Source of the DNA: Lampris incognitus
Taxonomy: Eukaryota > Chordata > Actinopteri > Lampriformes > Lampridae
Length of the DNA stretch: 64,000 bases
NCBI RefSeq assembly: GCF_029633865.1
Contig: NC_079222.1
Span: forward strand, 34,694,348-34,758,347
Direction: 5' to 3'
Shown piece after piece: positions 47,253 to 60,417 of the stretch. Position 1 is the stretch's first letter. The number at the start of each line of letters is the position of its first letter. Both the position numbers and the translations under genes were made by a program. The notes under the pieces are model-generated. The model saw only the letters and a program-made list of their open reading frames with translations, made no database searches and had not been told where the DNA came from.

Positions 47253-49090
47253 TTTTTTAAGCAATATATTTATTGAATTTTGTTTGCAAATTACATCAAA
47301 ACAAGTAATAGCACAGTACAGCAAACATTTTCACCCTACCCCCCCCATAACCCCGTCCCTATAACAAGTAATACAATTCAAAGCAGGGTTAAAGAAGATA
47401 ATAAAGATAAAAATTAAATTAATAAAAATAATAAAATAATAACAATAATTTCTTTCACAGACTGATTAGAGGGTGTGGGTTTTTTTTCAGTTGCTTTTAC
47501 GCATATAAACAATCAGATAGAGTTGTTCTACTCCCCCAGAGCTTGTTCTTGCTGAAGCAAGTTACCAACATTAGTATTACGTCTTAAGAAGTACAGAAAC
47601 AATCCCCAGATTTTATCAAAAACACTTTGTTTACGTCTAACAATATACATTATCTTTTCCATTGACATGTTTGAAGCCATTTCTTTAACCCACATACCAA
47701 TTCTTGGTCCATCAACACTTTTCCAATTAAGAGCAATTACACTTTTTGCTTGTAATATACACATATCTATAAATCTGAACTCATTGCTATGTAAATGATG
47801 GATGGTAGGATATAAACCAAGAATAAAAAGCTTTGGACTCAGTGGTAATTTCTTTGACAAAATTTGATCAATCATATCAACAACATCTTGCCAGAAGGTT
47901 TTCACTTCCACACATTCCCATATACAGTGAAACAGCGTCCCCCTTGCCTCACTACACTTAATACAGGTATCAGGAATATTGTCATTAAACTTGTGCAATT
48001 TAACAGGAGTTATATATGTACGCATCAGCCATTTATACTGTAGAAGCTTTAGGTTGCTGCTAACTGTCTGTCTCTGGGCCTCTTTACATGCCTCACTCCA
48101 TTCTTCTAAAGACATTTCCTCCTCTATATCTCCCTCCCATAATCTCAGTTTTGTCTCTGATGATTCATCAGATCCAGATACAAATAAGTCATACATAGTT
48201 GAAATTAAACCTTTATCATAACAGTGTTTTGTGACTGCAACTTCTAATATAGAAATGGTAGGAATGTCTAATGAATGGCTTTGACAGGATATAAAACTCC
48301 TTAGCTGAAGATATTTGAAAAAATTATTCCTTGGAATGTCATACTTGGTAGATATTTCCTCAAAGGACATGAATACTTCATCCTCCTCCCTGTACATGTC
48401 TTGCACTTTCCTTAACCCCTTTTCAGCCCATAATTTAAATCCCCTATCATTTTGCCCTGGTTTGAAATTGGCATTACCCCAAATAGGACTGAAGCGTGAC
48501 TGGGACATATTTATATTCAAATACTTACAAGCATCGAACCAAACATCCATCATATTCAATATTATAGGGTTGTCTGTATTTTTCTTCAGATATTTACGGT
48601 CTGCTGAATACAAATACAGGTGCAATGGTAAGCCCGGTTTAACAGAGCAGGCTTCCAGATCAATCCAAGCTGGGGGACTTCCAGATGAGAAGTAAAACAT
48701 AATCGACCTTAATTGTGCTGCCCAGTAATACCATTGAATATTTGGACATTTCAGGCCTCCTCGATCATATGGTAGATAAAGTAAAGATAAACGTAATCTA
48801 GGACGTTTATTTTGCCAAATAAAGTTGGTAAACAGTTTCTTGATTTTCGTGAACAAGGATGAAGGAGGGGGTAGGGGGATATTCTGGAACAAATAAAGAA
48901 ATTTGGGAAGTATATCCTGCCGATCATTGAAATAGGTAAGGATGTCCAACGCTCTATCGAAGCAATACTAGCATCCAGGATGGGCTCATAATTTGACTGA
49001 GCAATCTTATTCACCTCAGGGACAATTTTTATTCCCAAATATGTAAATGTGTCTGTTGGGTTGAAGGTAGAAGCATAAACAAGACCATTC
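47253..49090 (-). mobile_element. L1/Tx1-like LINE, 5'-truncated
   Basis: A minus-strand open frame of 473 codons (48949-47528) is the C-terminal part of an L1-clade ORF2: LYLPYDRGGLKCPNIQWYYW, FKLWAEKGLRKVQDMYREED, LLQYKWLMRTYITPVKLHKF and a CIKCSEARGTLFHCIWEC zinc-knuckle-like motif (C-x2-C-x8-H-x3-C). FTYLGIKIVPEVNKIAQSNY continues upstream in a shifted frame to 49090. A poly-A (T run on plus) is at 47253-47258. TSD TGACTTTTCACTATT at 47238-47252 and 49091-49105. Confidence 0.93.
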
Positions 49091-49105
49091 TGACTTTTCA
49101 CTATT

Positions 49106-49820
49106 ACTTGAAATGGTTACTATCGTTAGCAAACCTTGTGATTATAGTATTACACAGTTAAGGCTTTTGGAGAAAGGTAGTCTACTTCTAAACCAGTTCA
49201 GGGCACCACTCACGTTGAACAAAACCGAGTCGTGATAATTGTTAAGTGTAGGTGATTTACTCTCATATAGATGTCGGATTATATGTTTAGCTAAAATCTT
49301 TATTATGCCGTCATTACTTGCAATGGTCCAGCTGATGATGCATGTCAGGCCATCGTATCAGTTATTCATTTTAAGACACTAATCACAAAAAATTAGACTT
49401 GGTACTTATTATTTTAACACTAGTCACTGTTCTGACTGTCAGTAGTTGCTATTGTAAAGCCACCAGTTGCTAAGAACTAGATACTACCTCTATTAGAATA
49501 CGCACTACTTACTGATGTCATTGTGTCTAGTCACTTTTTTGTTTTACTAGTAACAATTCAATAAACACCAGTTATTGCCTGTGGCACTGATTGGCTAATC
49601 ATTTGGCCCCCCATGGCCCTCATTGGATAATTGCTTTTTCAACCGAGAAACTGCTGTTTCATGCCAGCATGCCAGACCGAAAGAATCAGTCAGCTCAGTG
49701 GACCGGGCCCAGGCAAAACATTTTTTCTGCTCCCAGACGCATGGCGCTGTGCCGTTCCAAAATGGGCTCCCGTGTGATCGTATCACTTTCAGAAGCTTTT
49801 AACCCAGCCATATTCTGATA
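49106..49820. other. No recognised gene
   Basis: No coding exon or repeat family recognised. Confidence 0.4.
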
Positions 49821-49950
49821 GATCGGCCCTGTGTGATGGCCTGGCGGCCTGTCCAGGGTGTCTCCCCACCTGCTGCCCAATGACTGGTGGAATAGGCTCC
49901 AGCATCCCTGCAACCCTGAGAGCAGCATAAGCGGTTCGGATAATGGATTA
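49821..49950 (+). mobile_element. SINE-B1 tail fragment (copy h)
   Basis: The 3' half only: GATGGCCTGGCGGCCTGTCC, GGCTCCAGCATCCCTGC and GGATAATGGAT. Confidence 0.82.
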
Positions 49951-50266
49951 ATATTCTGATACAAAAAACAAAACTACAGTGTCTTTTTGGAGACTTTGTA
50001 AAATAAATCCATAATGATAAGTCCAACACTGAATGTCTTCTGTGATTATTTATCAATTTTTCTGTGTCGAAAACAGTTGTTGCTGTTGCCTTGGGTTGAG
50101 TCCATCGATCAATCGGATGCCTTGGATTGAATCTCTCGATAGCACTGATCTCAAACGTATTGCGCAGTGGAATAACATGAGATTGACCCCATCCTCGTGT
50201 CAATAGCTCTATACTATTAGTGCGGCTCCTGAAATAATAAGTATAGTAGTGTAAATGTAATAAATA

Positions 50267-50933
50267 CATTTGAGTATTGATTTGAGTATTGATGTGTTGT
50301 TGCCCCAAGTGAAGGAGTTCAGGTATCTCAGGGTCTTGTTCAGGAGTGAGGGTAGGATGGAGTGGGAGATTGACAGGCGGATTGGAGCAGCATCAGCAGT
50401 AATGTGGACGTTGTACCGGACCGTTGTGGTCAAGAGGGAGCTGAGCCAGAAGGCAAAGCTCTCAATTTACCAGTCAGTCTTCATTCCAACCCTCACCTAT
50501 GGTCATGAGCTTTGGGTAGTGACCCAAAGTGTGAGGTCGCGGATACAAGTGACTGAAATGAGTTTCCTCCGTAGGGTGTCTGGGCTCAGGCTTAGAGATA
50601 GGGTGAGGAGCTCGGACATCCGGAGGGAGCTCGGAGAAGGAGCCACTGCTCCATCGCGTTGAAAGGAGCCAGTTGAGGTGGTTCGGGCATCTGATAAGGA
50701 TGCCCCCTGGGCGCCTTCCTTTGGAGGTTTACCGGGCACGTCCAACTGGGAGGAGACCCTGGGGTAGACCCAGAACTCGCTGGAAGGACTACATGTCCAA
50801 TCTAGCCTGGGAACCCCGTGGGATCTCCCAGGAGGAGCTGGAGGAGGGCGTTGTTGGGGAGAGGGACGTCTGGAGTGCCCTACTTAGCTTGCTGCCACCG
50901 CGACCCGACCCCGGAGAAGCGGCTGATGATGAG
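50267..50933 (+). mobile_element. LINE 3' fragment with TSD, nearly intact
   Basis: The plus strand codes for LSIYQSVFIPTLTYGHELWV and FLRRVSGLRLRDRVRSSDIR, then after one frameshift near 50655 MRWFGHLIRMPPGRLPLEVY and GRPRTRWKDYMSNLAWEPRG to the ORF2 end. TSD ATGTAATAAATA at 50255-50266 and 50934-50945. Confidence 0.88.
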
Positions 50934-50945
50934 ATGTAATAAATA

Positions 50946-53620
50946 GTGTAGATTCTCCTTTGCGCGTTTGGATAGAGTTGTAAAGGCACTTTGAGTATTC
51001 CATATTGTTATTCCACTTTTACACTTTTTATTTGGCTTCTTGCCATGGAAGTGATGTCAACCCTATCCCCGTCACTCACAGTCACCTTGGAGACAGACAC
51101 ACTTACAGTCACTCCTACGGCCTCTAGGCAGATCAGGCAGCACAGCGTACCTCCTGGAAGTGTAGTGAGTGTGATATTGGCCTCTGTCTCACTGCAGACA
51201 GGAATTGCTTTCAGGCATGGCACAGTAACTTTTTGGATAAAAATGGATGGACTCTTTGGAAAAAGTGTGAATAGTTTTTGATGTGTGTTGGCTAGAATTT
51301 CCCCCCCCCTAATTGCCAAGACATGGGAGAACAGCTTTTCAAAAGCAGCAAGTCTTGTTCATTATTATTTACCGTGTGATTTGAATAAAGTGCTGTGAGA
51401 CTCAATTTTCGCCTTTTTTTGTCCTTATGTTTATATAACTATTTATATATTCATGTGGCATCACTGCAGAATACATATTCTGATAGAAAAAAACAAATGT
51501 TTAAAACACGATTGTGCATTACAGGGTTGAGGTTATACAAGCATTACACAAGGAGACAAGGCAAACCAAAAATAGGAAAAAATGGCTTATACCTCAGGTT
51601 AAGCAATCGCATTAGGAAGTTTGGACCATTGAAGGGCCCTGTGAATAAGATTTAGATATTCCTCCTTGGAATCTTATCAGAAATTCCACTCATGTTATTA
51701 TGAAGACACTTGACTACCTTCACATATCCTGGTCTTTCTCTTTTCTTCAGACGAAAAAAAATTGTTGCTCTCGGATTTTGCACCGGCCACACACTGGGAC
51801 CCAGGGGCTTAAGTCATAAATGACAAGGTATGTCTAATTCAAAGCCTGTGTATCCTTTTTTGTACAACCTTTTGTTTGTTAAAAAATAATATTTTTGTCC
51901 GTTGATAATGAGCCGTAACTGTAAGCAAATGGTATCCTGCAGTTATGTGTGTAGTAGTCATGTAGGGTAGTCTTGTGAAAGTTGGCCTAACAAGGTTTAA
52001 GGTGTGCCAGTATTCTTACCTTTTTAAAACGAAATCGGATGCCGATTTTAATGACGCATACAGAGCTTGTTTGGCTGCTGTATCATGTTACTTGCCTTTA
52101 AGAGATCTGGGTGGGACCAGTTGCATCTTGTCAGAGTTAAACGTAATGTTCCCCATCGCTAAATTTCTCCTTTGGTATTATCATAGCTCTTTTATGTGTC
52201 TATAATTGTAAGAATTACAATATGCGGCGATTATGGATTAGGATTATACAGCAGCGACAGTATTGGTATAGGAATATGTTTATACAAGAAAATTGTTTTT
52301 GAGAAGTTTTTACTGTTTGTGGTTTGGATAAAAACTGATGGGCCTAAGTGGTAATTGATCTGTCACTATTTTAAGCAGACGAATATAGAAAGACAATATT
52401 GACACTGATATGAGCTACAAAATAATTTCTTTTGATTTTGAGATACTTTATTGATAATTATAAGAATTATAATTATCACTGATAATAATTATAATCGATC
52501 ATTTTTTATAATTTTATAAAATTATACATTTTATAAAAACAATTAAATAAATTGAATTTTATAGAATTATACATTTTTATAAAAATTATATTTTTATAAT
52601 TACCGATAATATAATTCATAATTATTATTGATAATAACAATCATCTTGCTATCAAAATTATATTAGTTTGGCATTTTCTTATCAACCTATGATAAGTGGC
52701 AGTTTGTTGAAAAACATGTATACATGGCAAAATATCTGCCATTTTTTGAGAAATTATACAGCTGTTTGCAAAAAAACTGCTTGAATATGCAGTTGTTGGC
52801 AACGGAGGAATTGAGAATTTGCTAGGAGTCGATTCCAGCGCTGCCTGAGCTTCGTTGTCCGCCGTTGTTATGGGTTTCTCATGAACGCTCAGGAAACTCA
52901 GACAGCAACGTGATTGACAAGAAGTAGGGGCAGCCCCTCAACCTATCAGGGCGGAGAGGCCAGAGAGAGGCCCTGATTGGTCAAAGCTTACGGGAGCGGT
53001 GGCGTTTTCAGATTCCTGAATACAGAGGCGGGGGATAACACTGAGATCCAGATTTATTCTCAGATCACTTATATTACTGATAGCTGAAAGGGTATTATGG
53101 CATTTTTACCAAATAAAACACAAAAAAAGTTACCAACTGTAGCTTTAAAGGGGTTGTAAACCGTTTTAAAAAAAATTGTGTGGAAAACTTGTTTGTAAGG
53201 GGCTCGGATGTTAGAATTAATTACCTTTATGATAAATTCAGTAGAAACGAGAGACGACACACAACCGCTTCGAGAGAGAAAATCTCTTCTTCCTCGGACA
53301 TCCAGGGGAGGTCTGAAATGCCAGCTTGATAGGGGGCATCAGAGCAGCCAGGGCTCGTGTGACGTAGTGACTCACAAGGCATCTATTGTGTTAGACCAAG
53401 GAAATATGAGCCCAGTTGAAAGGAGACACGTCGGTGTAAGCCAAAGCTGGGGCGAAGTGTTCTTTTATAGTACTGCCACCTTCAACCCCCCTCCCCCCCC
53501 CCACACACACACACCACCATCATCTACCTCTTCAGCTACGCCCCTTTTTTGGCCATTTTCAAAATGGGAGTAGGTGGAGACAGGCTTTTAAAACAAGTGC
53601 TAACTTTGTCTTTAAAGCTA
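50946..53620. other. No recognised gene
   Basis: Contains an AT-rich block with ATAATTATA-type palindromes at about 52440-52640. Reading frames at 51008-51319 and 53208-53573 lack recognisable domains. Confidence 0.4.
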
Positions 53621-53624
53621 CTGC

Positions 53625-54010
53625 TTGTCAGTTGCCTCGCCTCCGGAGCCATCCCGGTCGCTGCTCCACTCCTTCTGCCGATCCGGGGAGGGCTGCAGAC
53701 TACCACATGCCTCCTCCCATACATGTGGAGTCACCAGCCGCTTCTTTTCACCTGACAGTGAGGAGTTTCATCAGGGGTACGTAGCACGTGGGAGGATCAC
53801 GCTATTCCCACCAGTCCCCCCACCCCGAACAGGCATCCCAACCAAGCAGAGGAGGCGCTAGTGCAATGACCAGGAAACATACCCATGTTCAGCTTCCCAC
53901 CACAGACACGGCCAATTGTGTCTGTAGGGACTCCCGGCCAAGCCGGAGGTAACACGGGGATTCGAACCAGCGATCCCTGTGTTGTTAGGCAATGGAATAG
54001 ACCGCTTGTT
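53625..54010 (-). mobile_element. SINE-A copy 15, partial
   Basis: Minus orientation; starts within GGAGCCATCCCGGTCGCTGC (tail missing), inverted B box GGATTCGAACC, and head cut after GGAATAGACCGC. Confidence 0.87.
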
Positions 54011-54489
54011 GGATTAGACGATGGATTGCAGAACGTTTTGTCCTCTTTCGTGATATTTTTTATTTGCAGTCTTGAGTGGGGGGTGTGAGAGTCGTTAGCT
54101 TATCTATGGTCATGGCTGTCAAGTCAGCAGCTAAGCCGTGGAGTGGTACTGGAGTAGGTGCCGGTGTAGTGTGCCGTCCCTTGATGGATGCAGTTATTTA
54201 CTCATTATTGCGGCACAAGTTTGTTGTTCTTTGTCGTCCATCAATTTCCAGTTGTGAGAACAGCTTTCTCTTGGCTATGTGTGAATGTTGTGTAACTGGT
54301 TGTTTCTCATTGAGTGTGGATGTAGGTCTGTTGGACATCCATACTTCCCACATAGGTTTCATATGTCCTGTCCTGTATGTCATCCAGCTCATGTAGTAGC
54401 ATCCTAGTAGCTCCATGTTGTTTTCAGCCCTATTCCATGAATGCTTTGTTCCAGTAGCCCATTTACTGTCAGATTGCCCTGGTTCGATA

Positions 54490-54490
<1 letters not shown>

Positions 54491-54541
<51 letters not shown>
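54491..54541. repeat. (GT)n microsatellite
   Basis: About 25 GT units. Confidence 0.97.
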
Positions 54542-54542
<1 letters not shown>

Positions 54543-54654
54543 ACAATATTGTGGTTATTTCCCTTTAGTTGTTGTCATGACCTGCCTGATAGAAGTGTGT
54601 CTTTGTGAAATGGATATTGACAAAGAGGTAAAAGTTAAACTTCATTTCATGTAG

Positions 54655-55092
54655 GGGCATCCGGGTAGTGTGGCGGTCTATTCTGTTGCCTACCACCACG
54701 GGGATCGCTGGTTCGAATCTCCGTGTTGTGTCCGGCTTGGTCAGGCGTCCCTACAGACACAATTGGCCGTGTCTGCGGGTGGAAAGTAATGTGGGTATGT
54801 GTCTTGGTCGCTGCACTAGCGCCTCCTCTGGTCGGATGGGGCACCTGTTCGGGGCGGGGGGGGGGGCTGTAGGAAATAGCGTCATCCTCCCACGCGCTAA
54901 GTCCCCCTGTCGAAACTCCTCACTGTCAAGTGAAAGAAGCGACTGGCGACTCCACATGACTCGGAGGAGGCATAGTCTGCAGCCCTTCTGGATCGACAGA
55001 GGGGGGTGGAGCAGCGACCGAGACAGCAGCGACTAGGAGTGGGGTAACTGGCCAAGTACAATTGGGGAGTAAAAGGAGGGGGGAAAAAAACT
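54655..55092 (+). mobile_element. SINE-A copy 16, full length
   Basis: Head GGGCATCCGGGTAGTGTGG, B box GGTTCGAATCT, tail AATTGGGGAGTAAAAGGAGG. Confidence 0.9.
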
Positions 55093-55877
55093 AAATTATA
55101 AAAAGCAGAAGAACGTTCTCTAGCCTTTCATCTGTGATGAATCAGTGTTTTTGCTGTTTAAACGTGTTGTGAAGTAGTTGTCATTTCTGAAACCACGTTG
55201 TGTAGCCCTGATCTGTTTGTCTGAGCGGGCTGTGCGTAGTTGTTTCTAGATTCGCTTTGTTAAAGTCAAAGTTTACTCAACTCCAAATGTCAGTTGTGGG
55301 CTGCAGTGTAAGGGAGGTTTTGCTGTCGGTATTGGTGACGTCAAACTTGAATTTCACCTGAATTTAGAGAAGCAAAAAAAACAAACACCCAAAACTGGCC
55401 AAGGTAAGGCCATTTTCCTGTTGACAGTCAGGTTCTGACTAGATTAAACCATTCCTACACTAACCAGAATTCATAGTGGATGCCGCAAGTGTCCCCATGT
55501 CACATACCTCCTCTTTCTTACTATATGCTGTGGTTTATACAAGTGTGGCTGCACGGCAGCCAGGAAGTACGCCGTCTCTCACATGCGCTCCCCTCACTGC
55601 TCAGCTGGCCACATCTGCTTTTTGTATTTTGGTATGGCGCCTGTAGGTGAGTGGGCGTTTATGCAAATCTCCCCGGTTGAAGTAGGTCTCTTGTCTGCTG
55701 TGCGTTGTGACCTCCCACCGGGGGCGTGACTGAGAATCAGGAAGGGAAACAAGCGGCTTGTATGTTTCATTAGTCTGAAATGCCAGCTGTTTGACTTCGT
55801 CAGTGAGTAGATTTTCGACCTTTCCACCGTGCTTCCCGGTGACACAGAATGAGCAGACAAGAAACGGTGTCATCCTT
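55093..55877. other. No recognised gene
   Basis: No coding exon or repeat family recognised; minus-strand frames near 55594-55873 show no domain. Confidence 0.4.
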
Positions 55878-55935
55878 TAATCAGAATCAGAATCAGAATA
55901 CTTTATTCATCCCCGAAGGGACACTGGGGACCAAA
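55878..55935 (-). repeat. (CAGAAT)n plus LINE-type 3' tail fragment
   Basis: Three CAGAAT units followed by ACTTTATTCATCCCCGAAGG, the inverted 3' end shared by SINE-B2 and its presumed partner LINE. Confidence 0.6.
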
Positions 55936-56186
55936 GTATTGATGATTAAAAAAACAGCAAAACATTTCCCTTTAATGCAGGGTAACACCGTATTTAAGCC
56001 CTGGCGGGGTCAAGTCAGACCTAATTCACCTGAAACTCGGATGTAATACATGTAGTGGCTGGTTTGTGACATCACTGAGGTCCATTATATTGACAAGTTT
56101 CTGTTGCCTTGTGTAGAATTATTGTCCTCACTGTTGGATTCACATCTTGGACAGGTTTCTGTATTTGGCTGCTTGGAGTTGGTGAG

Positions 56187-56419
56187 GGGTGGCATGGTGG
56201 CACAATGGTTAGCGCGTTCACCTCACAGCAAGACGGTCCTGGGTTCGAGCCCCGGGGTAGTCCAACTTCCGGGGGTCTTCCCGGGTCGTCCTCTGTGTGG
56301 AGTTTTACATGTTTTCCCCATGTCTGCGTGGGTTTCCTCCGGCGGCTCCGGTTTCCTCCCACAGTCCGAAGACACGCAGGTCAGGTGAATCAGCTGTACT
56401 AAATTGCCCCTAGGTATGA

Positions 56420-56453
<34 letters not shown>

Positions 56454-56586
56454 CGGCCCTGTGTGATGGCCTGGCGGCCTGTCTAGGGTGTCTCCATGCC
56501 TGCTGCCCAATTACTGCTGGGGTAGGCTCCAGCATCCCTGCGAGCCTGAGAGCAGGATAAGCGGTTCGGATAATGGATGGATGGAT
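56187..56586 (+). mobile_element. SINE-B1 copy i, full length
   Basis: Head GGTGGCATGGTGGCACAATGG, B box GGTTCGAGCC, an internal GT run (56421-56452), and GGATAATGGATGG tail. TSD GGAGTTGGTGAG at 56175-56186 and 56587-56598. Confidence 0.92.
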
Positions 56587-56762
56587 GGAGTTGGTGAGAG
56601 TTTGCCGGTTGTTCAAGCTTTTGTTTCTGGAATCACTCTTTTCTTCCCTGATTCGTCTTCCAATGTCTTCCTCTTAACGTTTCCCATACCAAGAGGTTAA
56701 TCGCACCAGAGTCCCAGCTTACAGGTAGGCTGTATTTTGTGTTTATGACATTTAATAAATGT

Positions 56763-56813
56763 GACCCTGAGTAGGATGAGCGGTTTGGATAATGGATGGA
56801 TGGATGGACACTT
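56763..56813 (+). mobile_element. SINE-B1 tail fragment (copy j)
   Basis: Only CCCTGAGTAGGATGAGCGG and the GGATAATGGATGG tail remain. Confidence 0.7.
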
Positions 56814-57579
56814 AATAAAATTGCTAGACTGGTAGGAGAACAGAACATCATAGACTGAACACGGTGTATGCTTCAACTTTCTCGATAAAACCTTTGAGGT
56901 TTCTGCCATGCAGTGGATGTGCCATTATTACTTCCAACTGAGCTGATTAACAGTAACCTTTTTTTTTTTTTTTTTTTTTATCAAAAACTAATTCTGAAAG
57001 TGGCAGCTCCTCTAGTTACAGACACCTGGTAAACGTGTGCAGAGGTATTGTGGAAGTCTGATTTGAGGAAGTGTGATTCAGTGTTGATTAAAAAAAAGCC
57101 CCAACGCTTGAGCCTGGAGCCGAAGCTTAGGATTGAAGGCTTCTGCGTGTCAAAACAAGCATCTGTTACATAGAAAACCAAGGAATCTGAACTCGATCTC
57201 GGTGACTAAGCAACCAGCTCAACTCATTTAACATTTGGATTACAGTGAAGAGATTTTTATTCATATTTCTCAACTCACTATTATTGTTTTGTCACACCAG
57301 AGACCTCCAAGCGAATGATTAAGAATATAAAACAAGAGTTTAAATTGATCAGTCCAAGGGCTCCTGGTGTTTCCTCTGCAGGACATGGACAATTTGATTT
57401 GTCTTGGGTTTGCAGAAATCACTGATGGGGCCCAAAAGAAGACTTAACTTGTTCAGTCAGCAGTGGCTCTGTATGTCAACCGCCTTCTCAGTGGGATTGG
57501 GTAGGCATTTTGCTTTTTGCTTTGATAGCAAGAGCAAAAAAATTAGTAGAAAGAAAGGAGGCCAAGAGACAATGAGGGA
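56814..57579. other. No recognised gene
   Basis: A T run near 56961-56979; otherwise no recognised feature. Confidence 0.4.
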
Positions 57580-57885
57580 GGGTGTCCGGGTAGCATGGCG
57601 GTCTATTCCATTGCGGTTCGAATCCCCCGTGTTACCCCCGGCTTGGTTGGGCATCCCTACAGACACAATTGGCCGTGTCTGCGGGTGGGAAGCCGGATGT
57701 GGGTATGTGTCCTGGTCGCTGCACTAGTGCCTCCTCTGGTCGGTCGGGGAGCCTGTTTGGAGGGGAGGGGCAACTGGGGGGAATAGAGTGATCATCCCAC
57801 GCGTTACGTCCCCCTGGTGAAACTCCTCACTTTCAGGTGAAAAGAAGCAGCTGGCGACTCCACATGTATCGGAGGAGGCATGCGT
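57580..57885 (+). mobile_element. SINE-A copy 17, 3'-truncated with internal deletion
   Basis: Head GGTGTCCGGGTAGCATGGCGG; the A-to-B-box interval has lost about 20 nt (CCATTGCGGTTCGAATCC). Body up to CACATGTATCGGAGGAGGC. Confidence 0.88.
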
Positions 57886-57937
57886 ATTGCCAAGTAAGAC
57901 TACTTCATAAATTTTTGGGCGTTACACACAAACTAAG

Positions 57938-58271
57938 TGGGGATGCACTGATATCACCTTTGCACTGATATTGATTCCAAGTAGGAATCTTTTAAGTACT
58001 GGCCGATACCAAGAACCGGTCCTTAACTTTTGCTGAATCAGTGCAGACTTCGACTATTAGTTTGGGGTCAATGAGATTGAATCAGTTTTTCTCACTGTAA
58101 AGAAATGCAGGCTTCTGTGTAACAAAAATTCAGTAATTTTGTTTTTATTTATGACATGTGACTCATGGCTTTTGATATCATATATCGGTCTCAGATAAAA
58201 TCTCTGATACCGATCCTCCATTTTAGCCTGGTATCAGCCCGATATCCGATATTGGTATCGGTGCATTCCTT
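57938..58271. mobile_element. hAT-type MITE, 334 bp
   Basis: The ends TGGGGATGCACTGATATCA and the inverse of AGGAATGCACCGATACCAAT are typical of a fish hAT family. Flanks AAACTAAG (57930-57937) and AAACTAAC (58272-58279) match at 7 of 8 bases. Confidence 0.8.
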
Positions 58272-59469
58272 AAACTAACATACTATATTGCATAATTCAA
58301 GGGCACCCACCACTAGTCAGTATGAGCTCTTTAATATTTTTTGTTTTTTTTTATTTATTTGTTGGATTCTTTTTGGAATATATGGTATACTAGACTGTGG
58401 AATTGCCTGGCATTCACCTGTTTTTTGGCGTCTCTACAGCATAATAGGAAAATTTGGTTCAAGCATCAACTCTCTTACGCTTTCAGATTTGATTATTTTC
58501 CACAGCTAGAAGGAAATCCTTCACACAGACAGCCGAAATGTACTGTTACCGTATTAGATCAGCCTAGTAGTAGAGAGTACACGTTTGTCAGGAAACTCTC
58601 TTGCAGAGAAGGCTCAACGTAACAGCTTTTGTACTCTACAATTTTTTTAAATTAGAAGGTAATTGAGAGGGTCTGACGATAGCCGAAGTGAACGAATCTC
58701 ATCATACTGTGCACCTTATTTATGCTCATCTCAGCAGAGTCGTCGTCTCAGTCTTCACCAATAGGAAATGGCTTTTACAGCGATACAAAGGTAGATTAGA
58801 AAGCTGTGGTTGCAGTTCATATGACACCCGACGTGATAAGACAAGGCACGTTTTTTATGCGTAGCACATTTCATACACAAAGGCAAATTCAAGTGCTTTA
58901 TGTAAGGTATAAAGAACATTAGGTATGAAAGACAGAGTAAGATCAACTTTAAAAAAGAGCCGCTAAAAACACAAGATATAATGAAATCTTAATAAAGAAA
59001 TTAAAAGATAAAAACATAGAGGAATAAAATAGCCAGAAATGGTTATACAATGAAACACCACTCTCAGTCCACAAGTGCAACTATTTTAACCAGTAAATAC
59101 TCACTGGAACAGCATTTGTAGATTAGAATAAATTGTTCCTTAATTTCCTGTAGATTCTGGGTCTGTGTAACACAAAGTTTGCTACTCAAACTTACAAACA
59201 GTCACAGAACAAGTGGCAAACTGTTTCTCCCTAGAAAAGACTTGGTCATGCTCAAGTACATGTGCAAATTTACAGTCTGTGCAACTCCAAGTTCAACATT
59301 TATTTTGCTCTGGCTCTCTCTCCCGTAACACAAGGGACACAAGGAAAAAGAATGCAAGGACACACCACCACCCCCCCCACCCAAAAAAACAAAACAAAAA
59401 CATAGACTGTGTACACAGTGAATTCATGCATTATAAACACAACATACAGTACGCAATAACATAACAATG
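58272..59469. other. No recognised gene, possible LINE 3' UTR
   Basis: No coding frame recognised. The segment at about 59140-59290 shares blocks such as CAAAC-GTTTCTCC and TAACACAA-TACTCAAAC with 62970-63110, in the same orientation. Confidence 0.35.
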
Positions 59470-60417
59470 TAAGGTGCATATGGGTGTATCAGCTGTTCAG
59501 CAACCTGACCGACTGTGGAAAGAAACTATTACTGAGATGGGTGGTGTGTGATTTGATGCTCCGGTAGCATTCTTTAGATGCAAAGAGTGAGAGCAGAACA
59601 TGAGTAGGGTGGCTGGTGCCCTTAATTATGTTGTGGGCTTTGTTTTTTGCAGCAAGTGGTGTAAATATTATGAAGTTGTGGTAGTTACACGTCAATGATT
59701 TTTGCTTCGGTCTTTACAGTCCCTTGCAACAGTCTCCAGTCCTGAGCAGTCAGGTTGCCAAACCACACTGATACAGCCTGTCAAGACACTCTCGATGGTA
59801 CTGCGATAAAGTTAATAAGTTTTGTTGCTCATACCAAATCTTTTGAGATGCCTCATAAAATACAGTCTCTGTTGTACTTTCTTGAAGATGCAATCGGTGT
59901 TGAGAGACATGTGAGGGTGTCTGTGATGTGTACACCAAGAAATCTAAAATGCTCCACATTTTCAACAGATGAACCATTGATGGAAATAGGAATGTGATTT
60001 CCTCTGATCTTTCTGAAGTCAACAGTGATTTCTTTTGTCTTACTGATATTTAGAGAGAGGTAGTTATCATGGCACCATATGGTTAAATCTTCCACTTCCC
60101 TCCTATAGACCCTCCCATCACGGTCACCTATTACCCCATTCACTGTGGTGTCATCCTCAAACTTAATGATGCTGTTGTTATCATGTTTGGTAACACAGTC
60201 GTGTGTAAACAGACTGTACAATAGGGGACTGAGACGGCAGCCCTGAGGTGCGCCGGTCCTAAGAACTAATGTGGATGAGTATGTTTTACTTATTCTCACA
60301 GTCTGGGCTCTGCCTGTCAGGGAATCAAATAGCCAATTACAAATACAGTTGGCCAGACCAAGAGCTCTGAGTTTCAACACCAGTCTGGATGGTACATTTG
60401 TATTAAAAGCAGAGCTG

